From assembly GCA_015501585.1 (NCBI GenBank), contig JADNRY010000001.1, positions 186,001 through 250,000 of the forward strand: a stretch of DNA of 64,000 nt, in the 5' to 3' direction. A program made the position numbers and the translations under genes. Below, in pieces: positions 1-11,905 of this stretch; the first letter of the stretch is position 1; each line of letters begins with the position of its first letter. The notes under the pieces are model-generated. The model did not search any database. It saw nothing but the letters and a program-made list of their open reading frames with translations, and had not been told where the DNA came from. This DNA comes from Rhodocollybia butyracea. Lineage: Eukaryota; Basidiomycota; Agaricomycetes; Agaricales; Omphalotaceae.

Positions 1-141
1 GCTGAATGACTACTTGGGGCAGGTTGACGGCTTTGTAGGAATCGAGTACATGCAGGGCAGGTCTTGAATCCTTGACGTGATGGGCGTGGAGACGCGTAGA
101 GTCACATGGTCAGTTCCCAGGCGTCGCGTCGCGTAAAGGTC

Positions 142-236
142 TGACGTCATGCTCCCCCCATAGAAGATGACGATGAAATGACGGTGTTTTTTTTTCGAGT
201 TTCAATGACGGAATGGGTCTGGATGGGGTATATAAG
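142..236 (+). promoter_or_regulatory. CsbD-gene promoter: CRE palindrome and TATA box
   Basis: A perfect TGACGTCA palindrome lies at 142-149 and a TATATAAG box at 229-236, 57 bp before the ATG at 293. TGACGTCA is the consensus for CREB/ATF-type bZIP factors, including the Sko1/Atf1 stress regulators of fungi. Stress control of a CsbD-like protein would fit. The sites are seen directly; the regulation is inferred. Confidence 0.5.
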
Positions 237-292
237 TTTCCTCTATGGTCAAGGTTTGTTCTTATCATAACACATAAACTTAACACACAAAC

Positions 293-712
293 ATGACTTC
301 AAACAACACTTCCTCAGAGCCCAGGTCAAACTTTAGAATCTTAATTCTGTTACGCCTGATTCTTACTCTTTTACAGTAAAACTACTGGCCAATATCATTC
401 CGTAAAGGGCACCGTTGTCGAAACTATCGGTAACCTCACTGGTGCCGACTCCTGGACAACGTCCGGGAAAGAGGAACACGCTGCTGGCGAGGCCGAGTAC
501 AATGCTGCTCAGGCCCAAGGATACGTTGAGGGAACCGCAGATCGAATGGGAGGCAAGGTCGATTCAGTAATGGGAGCTGTGACTGGAGACAAGCAGCAAC
601 AAATGTCCGGTATGTTCTCATCCATCCGCTTGTTGAACCAAATGCTAATAAGATAACAGGCAACATGCGTCACGACAAAGGGCAGGCTCAGCAAGAGGTT
701 AACAAGCCTTGA
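293..712 (+). CDS. CsbD-like small stress-response protein
   Basis: Three exons (293-324, 377-609, 660-712) joined at GT-AG borders encode about 105 residues. The product is hydrophilic, rich in Gly, Ala, Gln and Lys, and lacks signal peptide and membrane segments. The central part carries the CsbD pattern: [15 protein letters not shown] near the start, then repeated short blocks of the type GxxxGxADxxxGKVxxxxGAVTGD, and an ending rich in KGQAQQEV. CsbD proteins are general stress proteins in bacteria and are common as short paralogues in mushrooms, where their molecular role is not settled. The start was chosen because it is the first ATG after a TATA box at 229 and gives an open spliced frame. 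Frame and splice sites are clear; the function rests on family resemblance only. Confidence 0.8.
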
Positions 713-968
713 TTCCGATCTTATCTATCCATTAACATCATTATATTTGTATCTATAATACTGGGTTGTGCCAAGCGAAAGCACAGAGTTTATTTACTGC
801 CTCAAATGAAACGAAAATTTAAATAAAACGCGACCTCGCGCAACGCTACTGGTTATCACATGACCCTTCAAGCGCTGGTAAATTGCTCAGCAGCACTTTG
901 TCAAATCACGATGCTGTGTTTCATGCAATAAATTAATCCTATCCTCTAACACCTCCTATATATGTCAG

Positions 969-3900
969 TCACTTATCTACCATCGAAGACAATATACTTC
1001 GCAAAACCATAGGAATATCTCCTGTATCCCTTACTCTAAAGCCAGCACCAGGAAGGCTCTTTGTGATCCTATAACGAAGGAGTGATCAGCTGAAGATCTG
1101 CTATCTTTGGAGAATTACCATACCAAGTTGCATCTGCTCCTTCCCCTATACATATCAGCGCGGTATGTACCTTTGGATGTCGCTTCATGGCTCGAGAAAC
1201 CTCCTCTGGAGTAATCTGATACCGTCCGAAATTTGCGTCCTGTTGTTGGTAACATACGAGGTGATAAATAGACAGTAGGCCACTGGAACATAGAACGTAC
1301 GGTGATGGTAATAACAAACCAATCATCTAGAGGAGGATCTGAGCTTGATTGACACAAAGGAAAACAACAGATCTACCTGCGTCAAATTTGGCAACGTCGT
1401 CTACGCCTTTTTGTATAGCTTCAACTATATGAGATCGATGAATACCACAGAATACCAGAGGAGATCATTGCTCCTTGCCTGTGTTGTCACCAGCGAAAGC
1501 ATATTGCGGTATCATGTACATTTTCTCGGTGACTTTCCAGCGCTCTTTAAGATCCATAGGCGGCTGTTCAGCCGTAACGAGGGGTATCACCGGTTCATCT
1601 CCGGACTTGAAAAGGAGCAAAATGATCAGCGAAATTACAAGACAGACGCAGTTGAGGAACCTACATGACCACACATCTTATAGCAAAAGACCTCGTCAGT
1701 CGTCAGAACTCGTTAGTTCAGAGAATTAACTTACATCCCAGACATATTTATCCTTCCGGGAGAGACGATCAAACGTCTCCATTAGCATAACAGCTATCGA
1801 GTTGAACATATTATCACTGGTGATCAATGAAGAAAGGGATAGAGAGTACTAACCAGTTTCCATGCTTCTCTGTAGGCGACCGTCATATTGGAACCTATAC
1901 ATCGATGCACTAAGATCAAATATAAATCTGATTCGCTTAGGCCTGTCAGACAACACAGCAGATATTCAGTCTTCACTAGCGTCGAGGTTGGACTTGGACC
2001 AGCTTACTTGATTTGAGGTCTTCCAATTTCCGGTTTTTCCATCGTACGCCTCTTATACACCGTGGCCTCGCCTGTGATGCCTTCCGTAAGCCTAGTATCG
2101 TCCAGTTCACCATCTGTTTGTCTTTTGATCCATATCCTCTCTTCTTCTTTCGCTGCTAGGTCTGAAAACAATGGACGTTTGGTAATGGTAAATTTGACCT
2201 GGTGAAATACATACGCTCAAGTAGGTCGAACAGAGACAACATATGTGATTGCGTTGCCTGCAGGAGCTGTCCATATCCTTTGGCTTCCATTGCACTCATA
2301 TCAAGCTCTTCAAGTCGGCGTTGAAGTTCTTGACGAGCCATCTCACGAGCCTTCTCTCGAATTTCTTCGGGTACATCGCGCTTCGACGTTTCGGGGATCT
2401 AACAGTAAGATGTAGGAAGGGTTGTTAGGAGAGAGGAAACGGCGGGGATTGTCTCACCTGCTTGATATCACCACCCTTATACAATCGCTTATACCCTCCT
2501 CTTCCTCCTATACCCGCTGTTTCCCGTCCTCCCATCTATCGGAAGAGTCGGCAGCTGAACTTGAGAAGGAAACGAACAGCGCTTACTCCACCTGAGTACC
2601 GGTTTCCACCCACATGCTCCTTATCATCAACTTCACCTTCTTTTGGATCCCCCAGCTTGGCGTCCTTGGACGTCGGTGTGTATTGTACGTCTTTGATTCC
2701 TTTAGCGGAAGCCGCTTCACGAGCGGCATCGATACCCAAATGTTGTACCCGCAAGCTAAATAGGGCAAATTAAGAACGTTCACAAGCTATACGATCGGAG
2801 CATTATACCCATGATGATCCAAAATCTCCCTCAGTTTCTCAATCGTCTCCGGTTTGTACACGTCAAAGTCAAATACATTTCGAAGGGCATCACCTAATGA
2901 ATCCGCTGGGTAGGCGCGCATGTGTCGAACCAGGTTGATGAGCTCTGCGCATTTGGTCAAGATCGCTTCATTTGAGTGGGTTTAAGGGTACTTAAACGCA
3001 CCTCTAAGTGAATACGGGTATCCCACCTTGCCGGTTTCATACCCTTTGCGTAAGTCCGCGAAAGCGCCAACCAGTCGTAGTATCATATCTTCGTCCATAT
3101 CAGGAGCCATTTGTTGGAGCAACTTTCGTTCCGAAGCTTGGTCCGGATTGGAGACAGCATAGGGAGAGAAAGATTCACCGAGTACTTGAAGGAAATGGTT
3201 TCCAAGGAAAGCTAGGAGAAGCTTAGCTTTGATTTTAAAAAAAGGAGATGGTAGAGACTTACGATATCCAGGTCTATTAGCCAACAAGACCAGTCTAAAG
3301 TCTTTATGAACGATTATATCACCCCCTTCCTCATTTTTTTGTCCCTCGATCACGTTCCTCGGTCTCCTCACCTTCCTCCCATCGCTTAATGTCAGCTCCC
3401 CCCTTGCTGCTAGACTCCTGAACACCGCCACAACATGCTCCGGTGCCTTGTCCGCCTCATCAACCACCATCACTCTCCCGAATCGTATCGCACGGAGGAG
3501 CGGAGAATCAGAATATATAAGGACGCCGTTGGTCAGGGAGGTTGAGAACATGAGTTGAGAGACAGTGGAGTCCCGGTGGAGCTGGATGTATTCTCGAGGA
3601 CGACGGAGGAGTTGGCAGAGGCTGATAGAGGCGCATAAGGCAGCACTCTTAGGGCACGAAAATGTACACTACTCACCGGTCAATGATCTTATTCTTTCCC
3701 ACACCCTGATTACCCAGCAACACCAAGTGCTCCCCCATAATCTCTATTTCTACTGCCAGATCCCTCATCAACCCAGTCTGGAGCGGATTGTCGTAGAAGT
3801 GGTCCATATAAGGAACGAGGGAAGCCGCGCCAACTGGGTCTTTTACTGGGTCGAAACTTGGAATTACCGTCGTAGTTGGGGATGGTATGGAATTGGAGGG

Positions 3901-6372
3901 TGAAGAACTATTGCTACTGGGTACAGTACTACTAGGTTCTGGGAAGACAAGAATTGGTGGTTGGACCGTGGAATCGATGAACGGAGGTTGGGAGTACACT
4001 GTTGTTTGATCTTCAACTCCTTCGCCATTAAGCCCGACCTCCTCCAGTAACCCCTCTAAAACCATCCTTTCAGTTGTTGGCAAAAATTCTGCCAGCAGGG
4101 CATGACTGAGTATCTTGCGCAGAGAGTCTTGCGATGCGTCTTGCGGGAATCGTGCCAGACGTGTTGTTATACGGACGAGTGTGCGAGTCCCAAGCTTACG
4201 ATTCTTCTGCCAGACTCCACTGTTGCCACCACTTCCACTCAGTGCACCATCGGAACCGGAGGCTCCCGCACCCATTCTCTGACGATACTTGTCTGCGAAA
4301 GCAAGAAGCAACTCGACAACATTTGCATTACACTTGGTGCCAAGCAGTATCTCTCGTTCTTCCGATGAAGCCATGGGTCGGGAAGGAACCGTAAAGAACA
4401 TATTGGCGTGTTCGTCAGAGAGCCAGTCACGAAGGGGCAGGGACTTGGAGGCGGTGGTGACAATACGGAAGGAAGGATGAACAGTACTGACAAGGTTGCT
4501 GGTATCATCGGAGTTTTCGTCTTTTGTAGCAACAACCCTCCGACCTTCCCATAACTCGATTTCCCTATCCTGTACAAAACGAGCTAAGCTCCCGGCTGTA
4601 CCAGTACTAGTGATGACATCGATTCCCTCGAGCCAAACGAGTTTTCCCGCCCATGCGCCACGAATAAGTGGAGAGGGTTCCCAGGCTGTTGTAGTCATAC
4701 TAGTAGAGGTAGGATCGGCGAGCACCCGGCGCCGCATGATGATTTCCCTTCCCCCCAGTTCCTTGTAAAGGTGGATAGTCTCGAGGTCATATCCTAGTAC
4801 CTGCATGAGTAAAACATGAGATTCTTTAAATAAAACTTGAAAAGCCTCAAACCTCTGCAAAAATCCCAACCAAAGTCGATGTTGATGTACTGGCAGTAGA
4901 AGGGAGCAGAGGTGGGATGTACGATATGTCCCATCCAAGGGCATGTACTTGAAGGAATGAAGTAAGAAGGCCGATAAAACGCGGAGTCACTAAGAGTTGT
5001 TCTCCTACTTCCACATTGGAGAGAGGAAACTTGCGAAAGGGGTTCGGACCGCAGGGAACAATGTGAGAAACATGGGACCTAGAGTCTGGCCCAGTAAATG
5101 ATATCCTTGCAGTTGTTTCATTCCGTCGCTCAATGGAGGTTACGACATAGCCCCATAGACCAAGGTCTGCCTCTGACGGACTGCCGAGTTCAAGTCCTGC
5201 GCCAGTCTCCTCTATCTGCTTCGCCAGCAAGGCCCACGCCTGGAATGGAGCGTGGACCAGTCCTGGATGGATGGTCAGCAGTACCCGGGCAAGAGCAGAA
5301 GGCTCGGGACACGCTCCAACTGGCGGGAACTTGTCGGAAATGGCTAATAGTTTAAGTAACGCTGTCTGTGGAAAGGCAGGAAGTGCTGATTTTGCAGAAG
5401 GCACCAAGTCAAGCGCATGTCGAGACTCGGATGAGTACTGCGTCGCAAGGATAACTGAACGTAAAGCTTGGTATACTGAAGAAGAAGAAGCTGCGCAATT
5501 TCCTGCAAGATTTGTCAACGCTGCAAGAGGGTCTATAAAACGCGCCTGAAAACGACTTCGGAATGGAGGGTCAAGGGGGTAGCCAGGATACGGCGGTACA
5601 GGTGCAGCAATGGCCAAGACACGAAAGTTCTTGTGAGCTGGGATGAATTTTTGATCGCGTTCCTTCAACAACTCGTATCTGTGTGAAGAAATAATGTGCG
5701 TTCCATCGGCCAAGTTCATCTCGCGATTCTCAAGTAAATTGTTCAGTATGGGCATTATTCCGCGTTCAGCTTTCTCTATGCCTTCAAGAATTAATAATCG
5801 GCCATACTTCACTGCATTCACTGCAGGGCTATCGACATAAACAAGGTTGCCTCCGTCCCTAATTTCCCTTCCCTGAAAGAGATAAGGTTGAGTTTCCACT
5901 GCTAAGAATACCATACACACCTGGGTTAATTCTGTCTCACCAACATCGCGGTGCAGAGCCACGTATTCATATTCCAGGTTTAAGAGACTCGCGTAAGTCA
6001 AAGCAAGTCTCCTTGCGTACTTCGAAGGATCTCTGATTAGATTATTCATTATTTTGAAATAGTAGCAGCACTTGCCGGCCCAGGTTGTGATAACAAGAAA
6101 ATATCTTGTCCCAATAGATACTTTTGCAACAAAAAGTGCAAGTTTTCGGCATTAATTTCATCCGCTGGATCCAGCAAATACGATCCCCGAGTTTCTAAGC
6201 CATCCTCTGGTTCCTGCTCTGTCCATTTCCAGCTAGAATTGGACGGAAGCCGCGACGGAGTCAATGCCTCGGTGACTTCGTATGTGATATCTCCTAGTTT
6301 CAGTTGGCCAATTGTGGCCGCAGGAGGTGCCAGTTCTTGTAAAAGCCTGGCCAGCCGTCTAGGAGCGACCAT
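969..6372 (-). CDS. VWA8-like AAA ATPase with C-terminal von Willebrand A domain
   Basis: This large gene spans many short introns. Joining exons from the ATG at 6372 gives a collinear match to VWA8 (KIAA0564), a dynein-like AAA ATPase known from mitochondria in animals. Three AAA-like units can be followed. The first has a degenerate P-loop (FLLSQPGPA) followed by ALHRDVGETEL and LNNLLENREM. The second contains LYKELGGREI and WLEGIDVI. The third has the P-loop GNQGVGKN, then PREYIQLHRDST and VVDEADKAP. After a glycine-rich linker (EHVGGNRYSGG) and a charged helical region come VYKRR and a VWA domain with the MIDAS motif DLSASMYRF. The C-terminus reads TDANFGRYQITP and DTGDIPMVLRSILSSMV before the stop at 969. 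Introns can be placed at 6031-6071 and 5873-5920, among others. Length is roughly 1,550 residues, shorter than human VWA8. I did not see a convincing transit peptide. Confidence 0.88.
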
Positions 6373-6607
6373 GGCGGGAGTGAATTAAGGATTAAACAGC
6401 TGAGAGTCGACATTGTAAGGAGCCCGGTAAAACATGAAAATTTGCCGAGTAAGCCTCTCGGACCGAGGTCAAAGCGCTACTTATACATTGCATACCACTG
6501 ATAATTCATACTACAAAGAAATTTGAGATACCAACAAGTACCTTTACCTCCAAGCGAGATCATTGGATGTCTACCGCTATATACAAGAGTACATAACGTA
6601 AAACTTC

Positions 6608-8141
6608 TCAAAGCTTGGAAAACGCCTCTTTTTTTGGGCCTATGTAGCCAAAGAGGTATGCTGCAACTCTGGAATTCTGGTGAGTAGCGCACCACCAGCT
6701 TTTTATGTTGCTTACTTTCGCATTTGAATTTCTTCCGAACCTTCAGTGATTCGGTAGCGTCGGTGATGACGATAAATACTGAAGACCGTTAGCCAACAAC
6801 ACCATGGCAATTCAGGAGATACCTACTGCTCGAAAGGTTTATGTCGGCTATACCCAATACCTCCGTGTACCTGTTGATCCATTAGCTTCGAACAGAGACT
6901 CGAAAGTTCTCACCTGTATTGCCTGATCTGCAGCCTGTGTGCATAGTCTGTTCGCCCAGTAGTTGCACATGGACACCTTGTCCGATAACGTATTCTCGAT
7001 GTCCTTCAGAGTCAGCCGGTCCATTTCCCAGGCTGTTTTTCGGATGAGAAGACGAAGCATTTCAGCCTGAGTAGCCAATTCAACAAGGGGAAATTGGATT
7101 GCTTGGTTTTTGGCAAGTTCTTCACCAAATGGCTTTCGCTGGCGAGCATATTTCACAGACTCGTTGATGCAAAATGTTGCCGCACCCAAGGAGGACGCGG
7201 CTTGTCGGATACGATTTTCATGTACAAAGGACTGAGCGATAGCCAGTCCATTGTCTATCGGACCAAAGACTGCAGAGTCTGGTACAAAAACATTCGTAAA
7301 TGATACGGTTGCGTGGTCCGTTGGCATATTGAACGTCTAGAAAAGTAGATAGCTAGATCCGGCACGATCTAATACTATTACTTACCCATTCGTAGCTAAG
7401 TACCTTGACGCCTTCTGCTTTAGCAGGTACGAAAAAAGCCGTGATACCCCGCGCATCACCAGGTTTGCCACTTGTCCGAGCAAATACAATGCAGTGAGTG
7501 GCCTTGTGTTGATTACTCTGCCACATCTTGGCTCCGTCGATTCTCCACCCTGTGACTCCATTTCGAATTTCTCTGGTAGCTTTCGTTTCCATATGCGTAG
7601 CATCGCTGCCATGATGAGGTTCCGTTAACCCAAATGTTGTGCGGATTCTGCCTTCGAGGCGGCCCCAAATAAACTCTTTCTTCTGCTCCTCCGAGCCAAA
7701 CCCCAAAAGCATGACAACGTCTGGGAAGTTCCCCACGACGCTATGTTCATTCTGAAGGTCATTAAACAGACCTAAAAATACAGAGTGAATGAATGGCTAT
7801 TGAGTTTTCGCCTCGAGATACTAACCAAGACCCTTTGACGCTAGGTGTTCACGAACTACTGCCATGAACAGCATGCCGACGTCTCGACCTCCATATTCTT
7901 TGGGAAGAGCAAGCCGGAAGTAGCCAGCTTTATCTGCGCGAGAACGAGCTTCATCTAGAAGTGCCTCCCAGTCGTCAGCAGGGAGACCTCCTGCCTTCCA
8001 GTTTGTGCGTGAATATTCACGCCGATGATCGAAAAAGCGATTGTTGTCGTTTTCATCTTGCAAGGGTTTAATGTCGCGAACTATGAAAACATCGAGTTCA
8101 ATTAAGAAATCTTGCAGATCTTTGGGAATAGAGAAGTCCAT
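6608..8141 (-). CDS. Acyl-CoA dehydrogenase family flavoprotein
   Basis: The exons join into an acyl-CoA dehydrogenase of about 430 residues that would oxidise an acyl-CoA thioester with FAD. The N-terminal helical domain begins MDFSIPKDLQDF and contains ALPKEYGG. The middle beta domain carries TFGLTEPHHGSDATHMET and IDGAKMWQSNQHKATH. The C-terminal helical domain includes FVHENRIRQAASSLG, SVKYARQRKPFGEEL, QVHGGIGYSRHKPFE and finally YRITEGSEEIQMRKVAAY before the stop at 6608. The ATG at 8141 gives a start typical of this fungal subfamily. An upstream ATG at 8421 (MPQESPT) could be a leader exon but needs an unusually long intron, so I left it out. Substrate range cannot be read from the sequence. 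It lies on the same strand as the VWA8-like gene, 235 bp upstream of it, and diverges from the MFS permease. Confidence 0.88.
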
Positions 8142-8884
8142 TTCCAAGCAGTACTTAGCAAGAGAGTCGAAAGGGCAAGACCGCCGTTGGCCGGGTTCTA
8201 ACTTCTGACCTCCGGTGATATTCGTACCGGGTCAGGTGGTCGTGTATTCTCCCCGCCTTCTTCGAGGTCCCGCTTTCCACGCATCTAAAGAGCTGGAGAC
8301 TTCTTATATATCTCCATAATGACGCAGTACGTTTTCTCAGTGATTCAAAATAACCAAAAATCTGCCAAAAAAAATCACTAATGTCACTCCCGACACTCAC
8401 GGTTGGAGATTCCTGCGGCATGGATTTCTGGAACCGATCTCACAGTAACCAGCGGAGACATATCATCTATTAATACGAGAAGCGAGGCCATGTTTTCAGT
8501 GGCGCCCACAAGGTAGGTAGTCCAAGTTGATTGTCTATAAATGTTTCATAGCTCAACAGGTGAAGCTTCAAGTGGCACTGAAGTTTGAACATCCAAGGAC
8601 GAAGCAGAACAGAGTGAAGCTAGTGAAGATGAGTGATAAGATCTACATCGTCGAACCGACATGAAAATCCGACCGACGATGGTCTGATATTCTCGGAAAT
8701 AAAAACTGAATGAACACGGAATGAACATGTTCTGTTTTCGGTATTCAATTTTGTTTCTGCAAATAGCTCACGGCATAACCCATGTGCGCTTATACCATCG
8801 TATAAGTAGTAGAAAGGATGCTGCTCCGAACTTGCGGCCCTTCTCTCTCGTTTCTGCCCTTCGATACGCGGTCGCTTCCCCAAC
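8142..8884. other. Divergent intergenic region (acyl-CoA dehydrogenase / MFS permease)
   Basis: About 740 bp separate two divergent starts and should contain both promoters. Short open frames here show no recognisable protein features. A TATA-like ATAAGTAG lies near 8803, about 80 bp before the permease ATG. Confidence 0.5.
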
Positions 8885-11521
8885 ATGAGTGATTCATCTC
8901 ATAGCGAGAAGCGAAACGAAAAACCCGACTCGTATGACAACCATGCGGAAATTGCAGTATCGGAAATCGACACAGGTGCTCAACTCGCGGCAGAAAGTGT
9001 AGAAGCCGTCGATCCCGCGGAAGCTCTTCGTATCCGGCGAGTTCACATTTTCTTTCTATCGCCAGTTCTGCTGATATAGTTCTTGTAGACGGAAAATCGA
9101 CAGAAATATCTTGCCAATGATGTGTTGTACGTTTTTCTCTACCACGAGTTCGGGATAAAAGCTAATGACCCATCCTAGTCCTCTATTTGTGAGTCTCGAA
9201 CTTGCCACGAAACAATACATATTTTGAGGCGCCACCCTTTGATTAGGGTCCAGTTCATGGATAAGACCACTCTGGCCTATGCCGCCATCTTAGGAATAGA
9301 GTAAGTTATTATGAAATGAGCTAGCTCTACCTCTAAATTTACATGATTACTTTAGGCAAGAAGCGCATCTCACTGTCGACCAGTGAGTAATGATCCTACT
9401 AGTCTACCCTCTCTTGTAAACTGATGAGTTATCCATAGGTACAATTGGTATGCTTTACTTGGTGCTTGTTGTTCAAACATGCGCTGAAACAGTGGAATTG
9501 ACAGGCTCGGCACCATCTTTTACTTGAGCTACTTAGTTTTTGAATACCCTCAAAACCTTGCTCTGCAACGTTTCCCCGTTGGAAAATGGATGAGGTATAG
9601 TTCCTATGATGACGACGACGACGACGATTCTCACAAAATTCTTGGCCAGCATTAATATTTTTGTATGGTAAGTGGACACACATCGACTCACTCGATCTAC
9701 ATCGTGACGCGAACTTGAAATCGTATAGGTCTGTGGCTTTATGCAGTCATGCCGCTTGTAAAAGTTTCGGTGGCCTCTTCGTAGCTCGGTTCGTTCTCGG
9801 TATATGTGAAGGCTCCATCACGGCGGGTTTCATGATAGTGAGCTCGATGTTTTACACTCGGACAGAGCAGACTTTGAGAGTTGGTTACTGGTGTAAGTGT
9901 TGAGGTATTCGCTGCTTCAGGGCCCCTGCTGACTTTGTTGGTCAGTTCTTATGAATGGCACAGGTGTGCATCATTCTCGTATTATCTCCCCTCATCCACT
10001 TTGACACCTCTTCGTACCAGCCCAAATTATACTCGCATTCGTTGCATATGGCACCTTGCACATAACTAACAGCAAATTGGAACCATGGCAATGGTAAACT
10101 CTCTTGTCTCTTTATAGTATGCATGCAAACCAAACTTAAAGGCTTATGATAATCACCGGACTACTCACATTGATCCTTTCGGTCTGCTTTTGGTGAGTGC
10201 ACCAACTCCTTTAGGTTCATGAGCATGAGTTGACTTCACTTTTTTCATTCAAGGTTGTTCTTCCCTGATTCCCCGACCAATGCCTGGTATGAAATAAATT
10301 GAAACATCAACTACGACTGGAATCCTTATTCTAGTTTAGGTTCTTGACACCGAAGGAACGCGTCATTGCTATCCAACGCATTAAAGTGAGTAAGCCCCTA
10401 GGTAGCACACCCTTTTCTCACAAAACTCTCAGGGAAATCAAACAGGAGTTGAGAACAAGCACTTCAAGAAAGAACAGTAAGTTAAGCAGATGAAGGAACG
10501 ATTGTATCTCACCTACGTTATTCAAAGACTTATCGAGCTTCTTTGGGAACCAAAAACTTGGCTGTTCTTCATCTTTTCCGTCGCCGACAATATTCCGAAC
10601 TCGCTCACTAACCAAGGAACACTCATCATTACCTCTTTCGGATTCACGACCCTTCAGACGACTCTTCTAGGATGTGTCGCCGGTGTCATCGAGATCGTTA
10701 CGATCTGGTCCGGTGTCGTAATATCTGCGCGGATTCCAAACAGTCGCGCCTTTGTGGCCTCGGCGTATTTCCTTCCTAGTCTCCTGGGTATATTTCTGCT
10801 CAACCTTTTACCTTGGTCAGATAAAGTCGGATTGTTAATATCGGCCTGGTTATGTACATTTCAAATAACAGCCTTTGGTCGGTTTTTTTTTTCAGTTTGA
10901 CTTGCTTTTTCAGCATCTGACCAGGATCTTCATTGTGTCAGTTATTTCTCTTGCATGGGTTTCCGCAACCACCGCTGGCCATACCAAAAAAGTCACTATG
11001 AATGCGGTTATGCTTTGCGGTTATTGCATCGGGAACGCCTTAGGGCCTTTTATGTGGCAGGAAAAGTATAAACCCAGGTATGCGCAAATCCCGTCCATCG
11101 CAACGGTTTAGCTGACACTTCCTGGTAAAGAAATCATGTGCCTTGGATCACAATTGGATGCTGCTTTGTTGTCTCTATCATCCTGTTGATGATCATTAGG
11201 GTACGACCACTGCGTTTTCTCTAGTAGATTACTAAGTTCATGCATTCTTTAGATAAATCTTGCAGCGGAAAATAGGCGTAGAGATGCTGAGCCCTCTGAT
11301 ACGAGATACGATAATGTTTATGTCGAATTAATGAGAGATGGCTCTATAGAAAAGGTTAAAGTAGAGAAAGTGCGTTTTTCTTGGATCATCTCTCCAACTA
11401 GTTACTAAAGGGCTGGAACAGGAATTTTTGGACTTGACTGACACTCAGAACCGAGAGTTCAGGGTAAGTCTTTTACTTGTGCACACTCCCTAATTCTCAT
11501 CAACTACAGTATGTCCTATAA
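8885..11521 (+). CDS. MFS permease of the allantoate/anion-cation symporter (Dal5) family
   Basis: More than ten small exons assemble into a 12-TM major facilitator transporter with a hydrophilic N-terminus (MSDSSHSEKRNEKPD). Family landmarks include AEALRIRRKIDRNI before TM1, FMDKTTLAYAAILGI, DQYNWLGTIFYLSYL, EYPQNLALQRFPVGKWM and GICEGSITAGFMIVSSMF. In the middle loop are FFPDSPTNAWFLT and ERVIAIQRIKGNQTG, followed by LLWEPKTWLFF. The last TM is followed by NLAAENRRRD and the typical ending LTDTQNREFRYVL. Dal5-type permeases in the plasma membrane import allantoate, ureidosuccinate, dipeptides or vitamin-like anions; the substrate here is unknown. An intron near 9600 contains a run of GAC triplets. 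Exon joins in the first third are the least certain. Confidence 0.85.
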
Positions 11522-11905
11522 ACAAAGAAAAGTTCCTTTGGATGTATATTGTATTCAATGAAAATTGGCTTCCGCGATTCTGTGCCTCATTGAGATCGAA
11601 CTAATACTAGTACTACGAACAACACTGAAACGTTCTGGGAAAAGGCTGAGAAGTTCTCAATAAGTTAAGACTAACTATATGGAAAGTGATAATGCAGACT
11701 TCAAAGAGGCGATGCTGACAATAACAGGGATTATCAATGAACATTGACCCATGGTTTATACACAGTATACTATAGTAGTCAGTAAAGAGTCTGAACCAAC
11801 GATCTACAAAGGAATTTCTAATTAGTGGTATACTGTCTTCTCTTCGAGCCCGTAGCTCTTTGCCAGCTGCCCATCCACATTTAATATAATTTAGCTTGAC
11901 CCTCT
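11522..11905. other. Convergent intergenic spacer
   Basis: These 384 bp lie between two converging stop codons and should hold both 3' ends. No coding signal, RNA gene or repeat was recognised. Confidence 0.5.

Noticed and set aside
6457..6467. CTCGGACCGAG palindrome
   Set aside because: It shares the CGGACC core of the GH28 promoters but lies between unrelated genes; used as a caution, not as a site.
8155..8421. Possible leader exon (MPQESPT) for the acyl-CoA dehydrogenase
   Set aside because: It needs an intron of about 240 nt, far longer than others here, and the family-type start MDFSIPK lies at 8141.
9608..9626. Run of GAC triplets
   Set aside because: A simple microsatellite inside an MFS intron, not a coding or regulatory feature.
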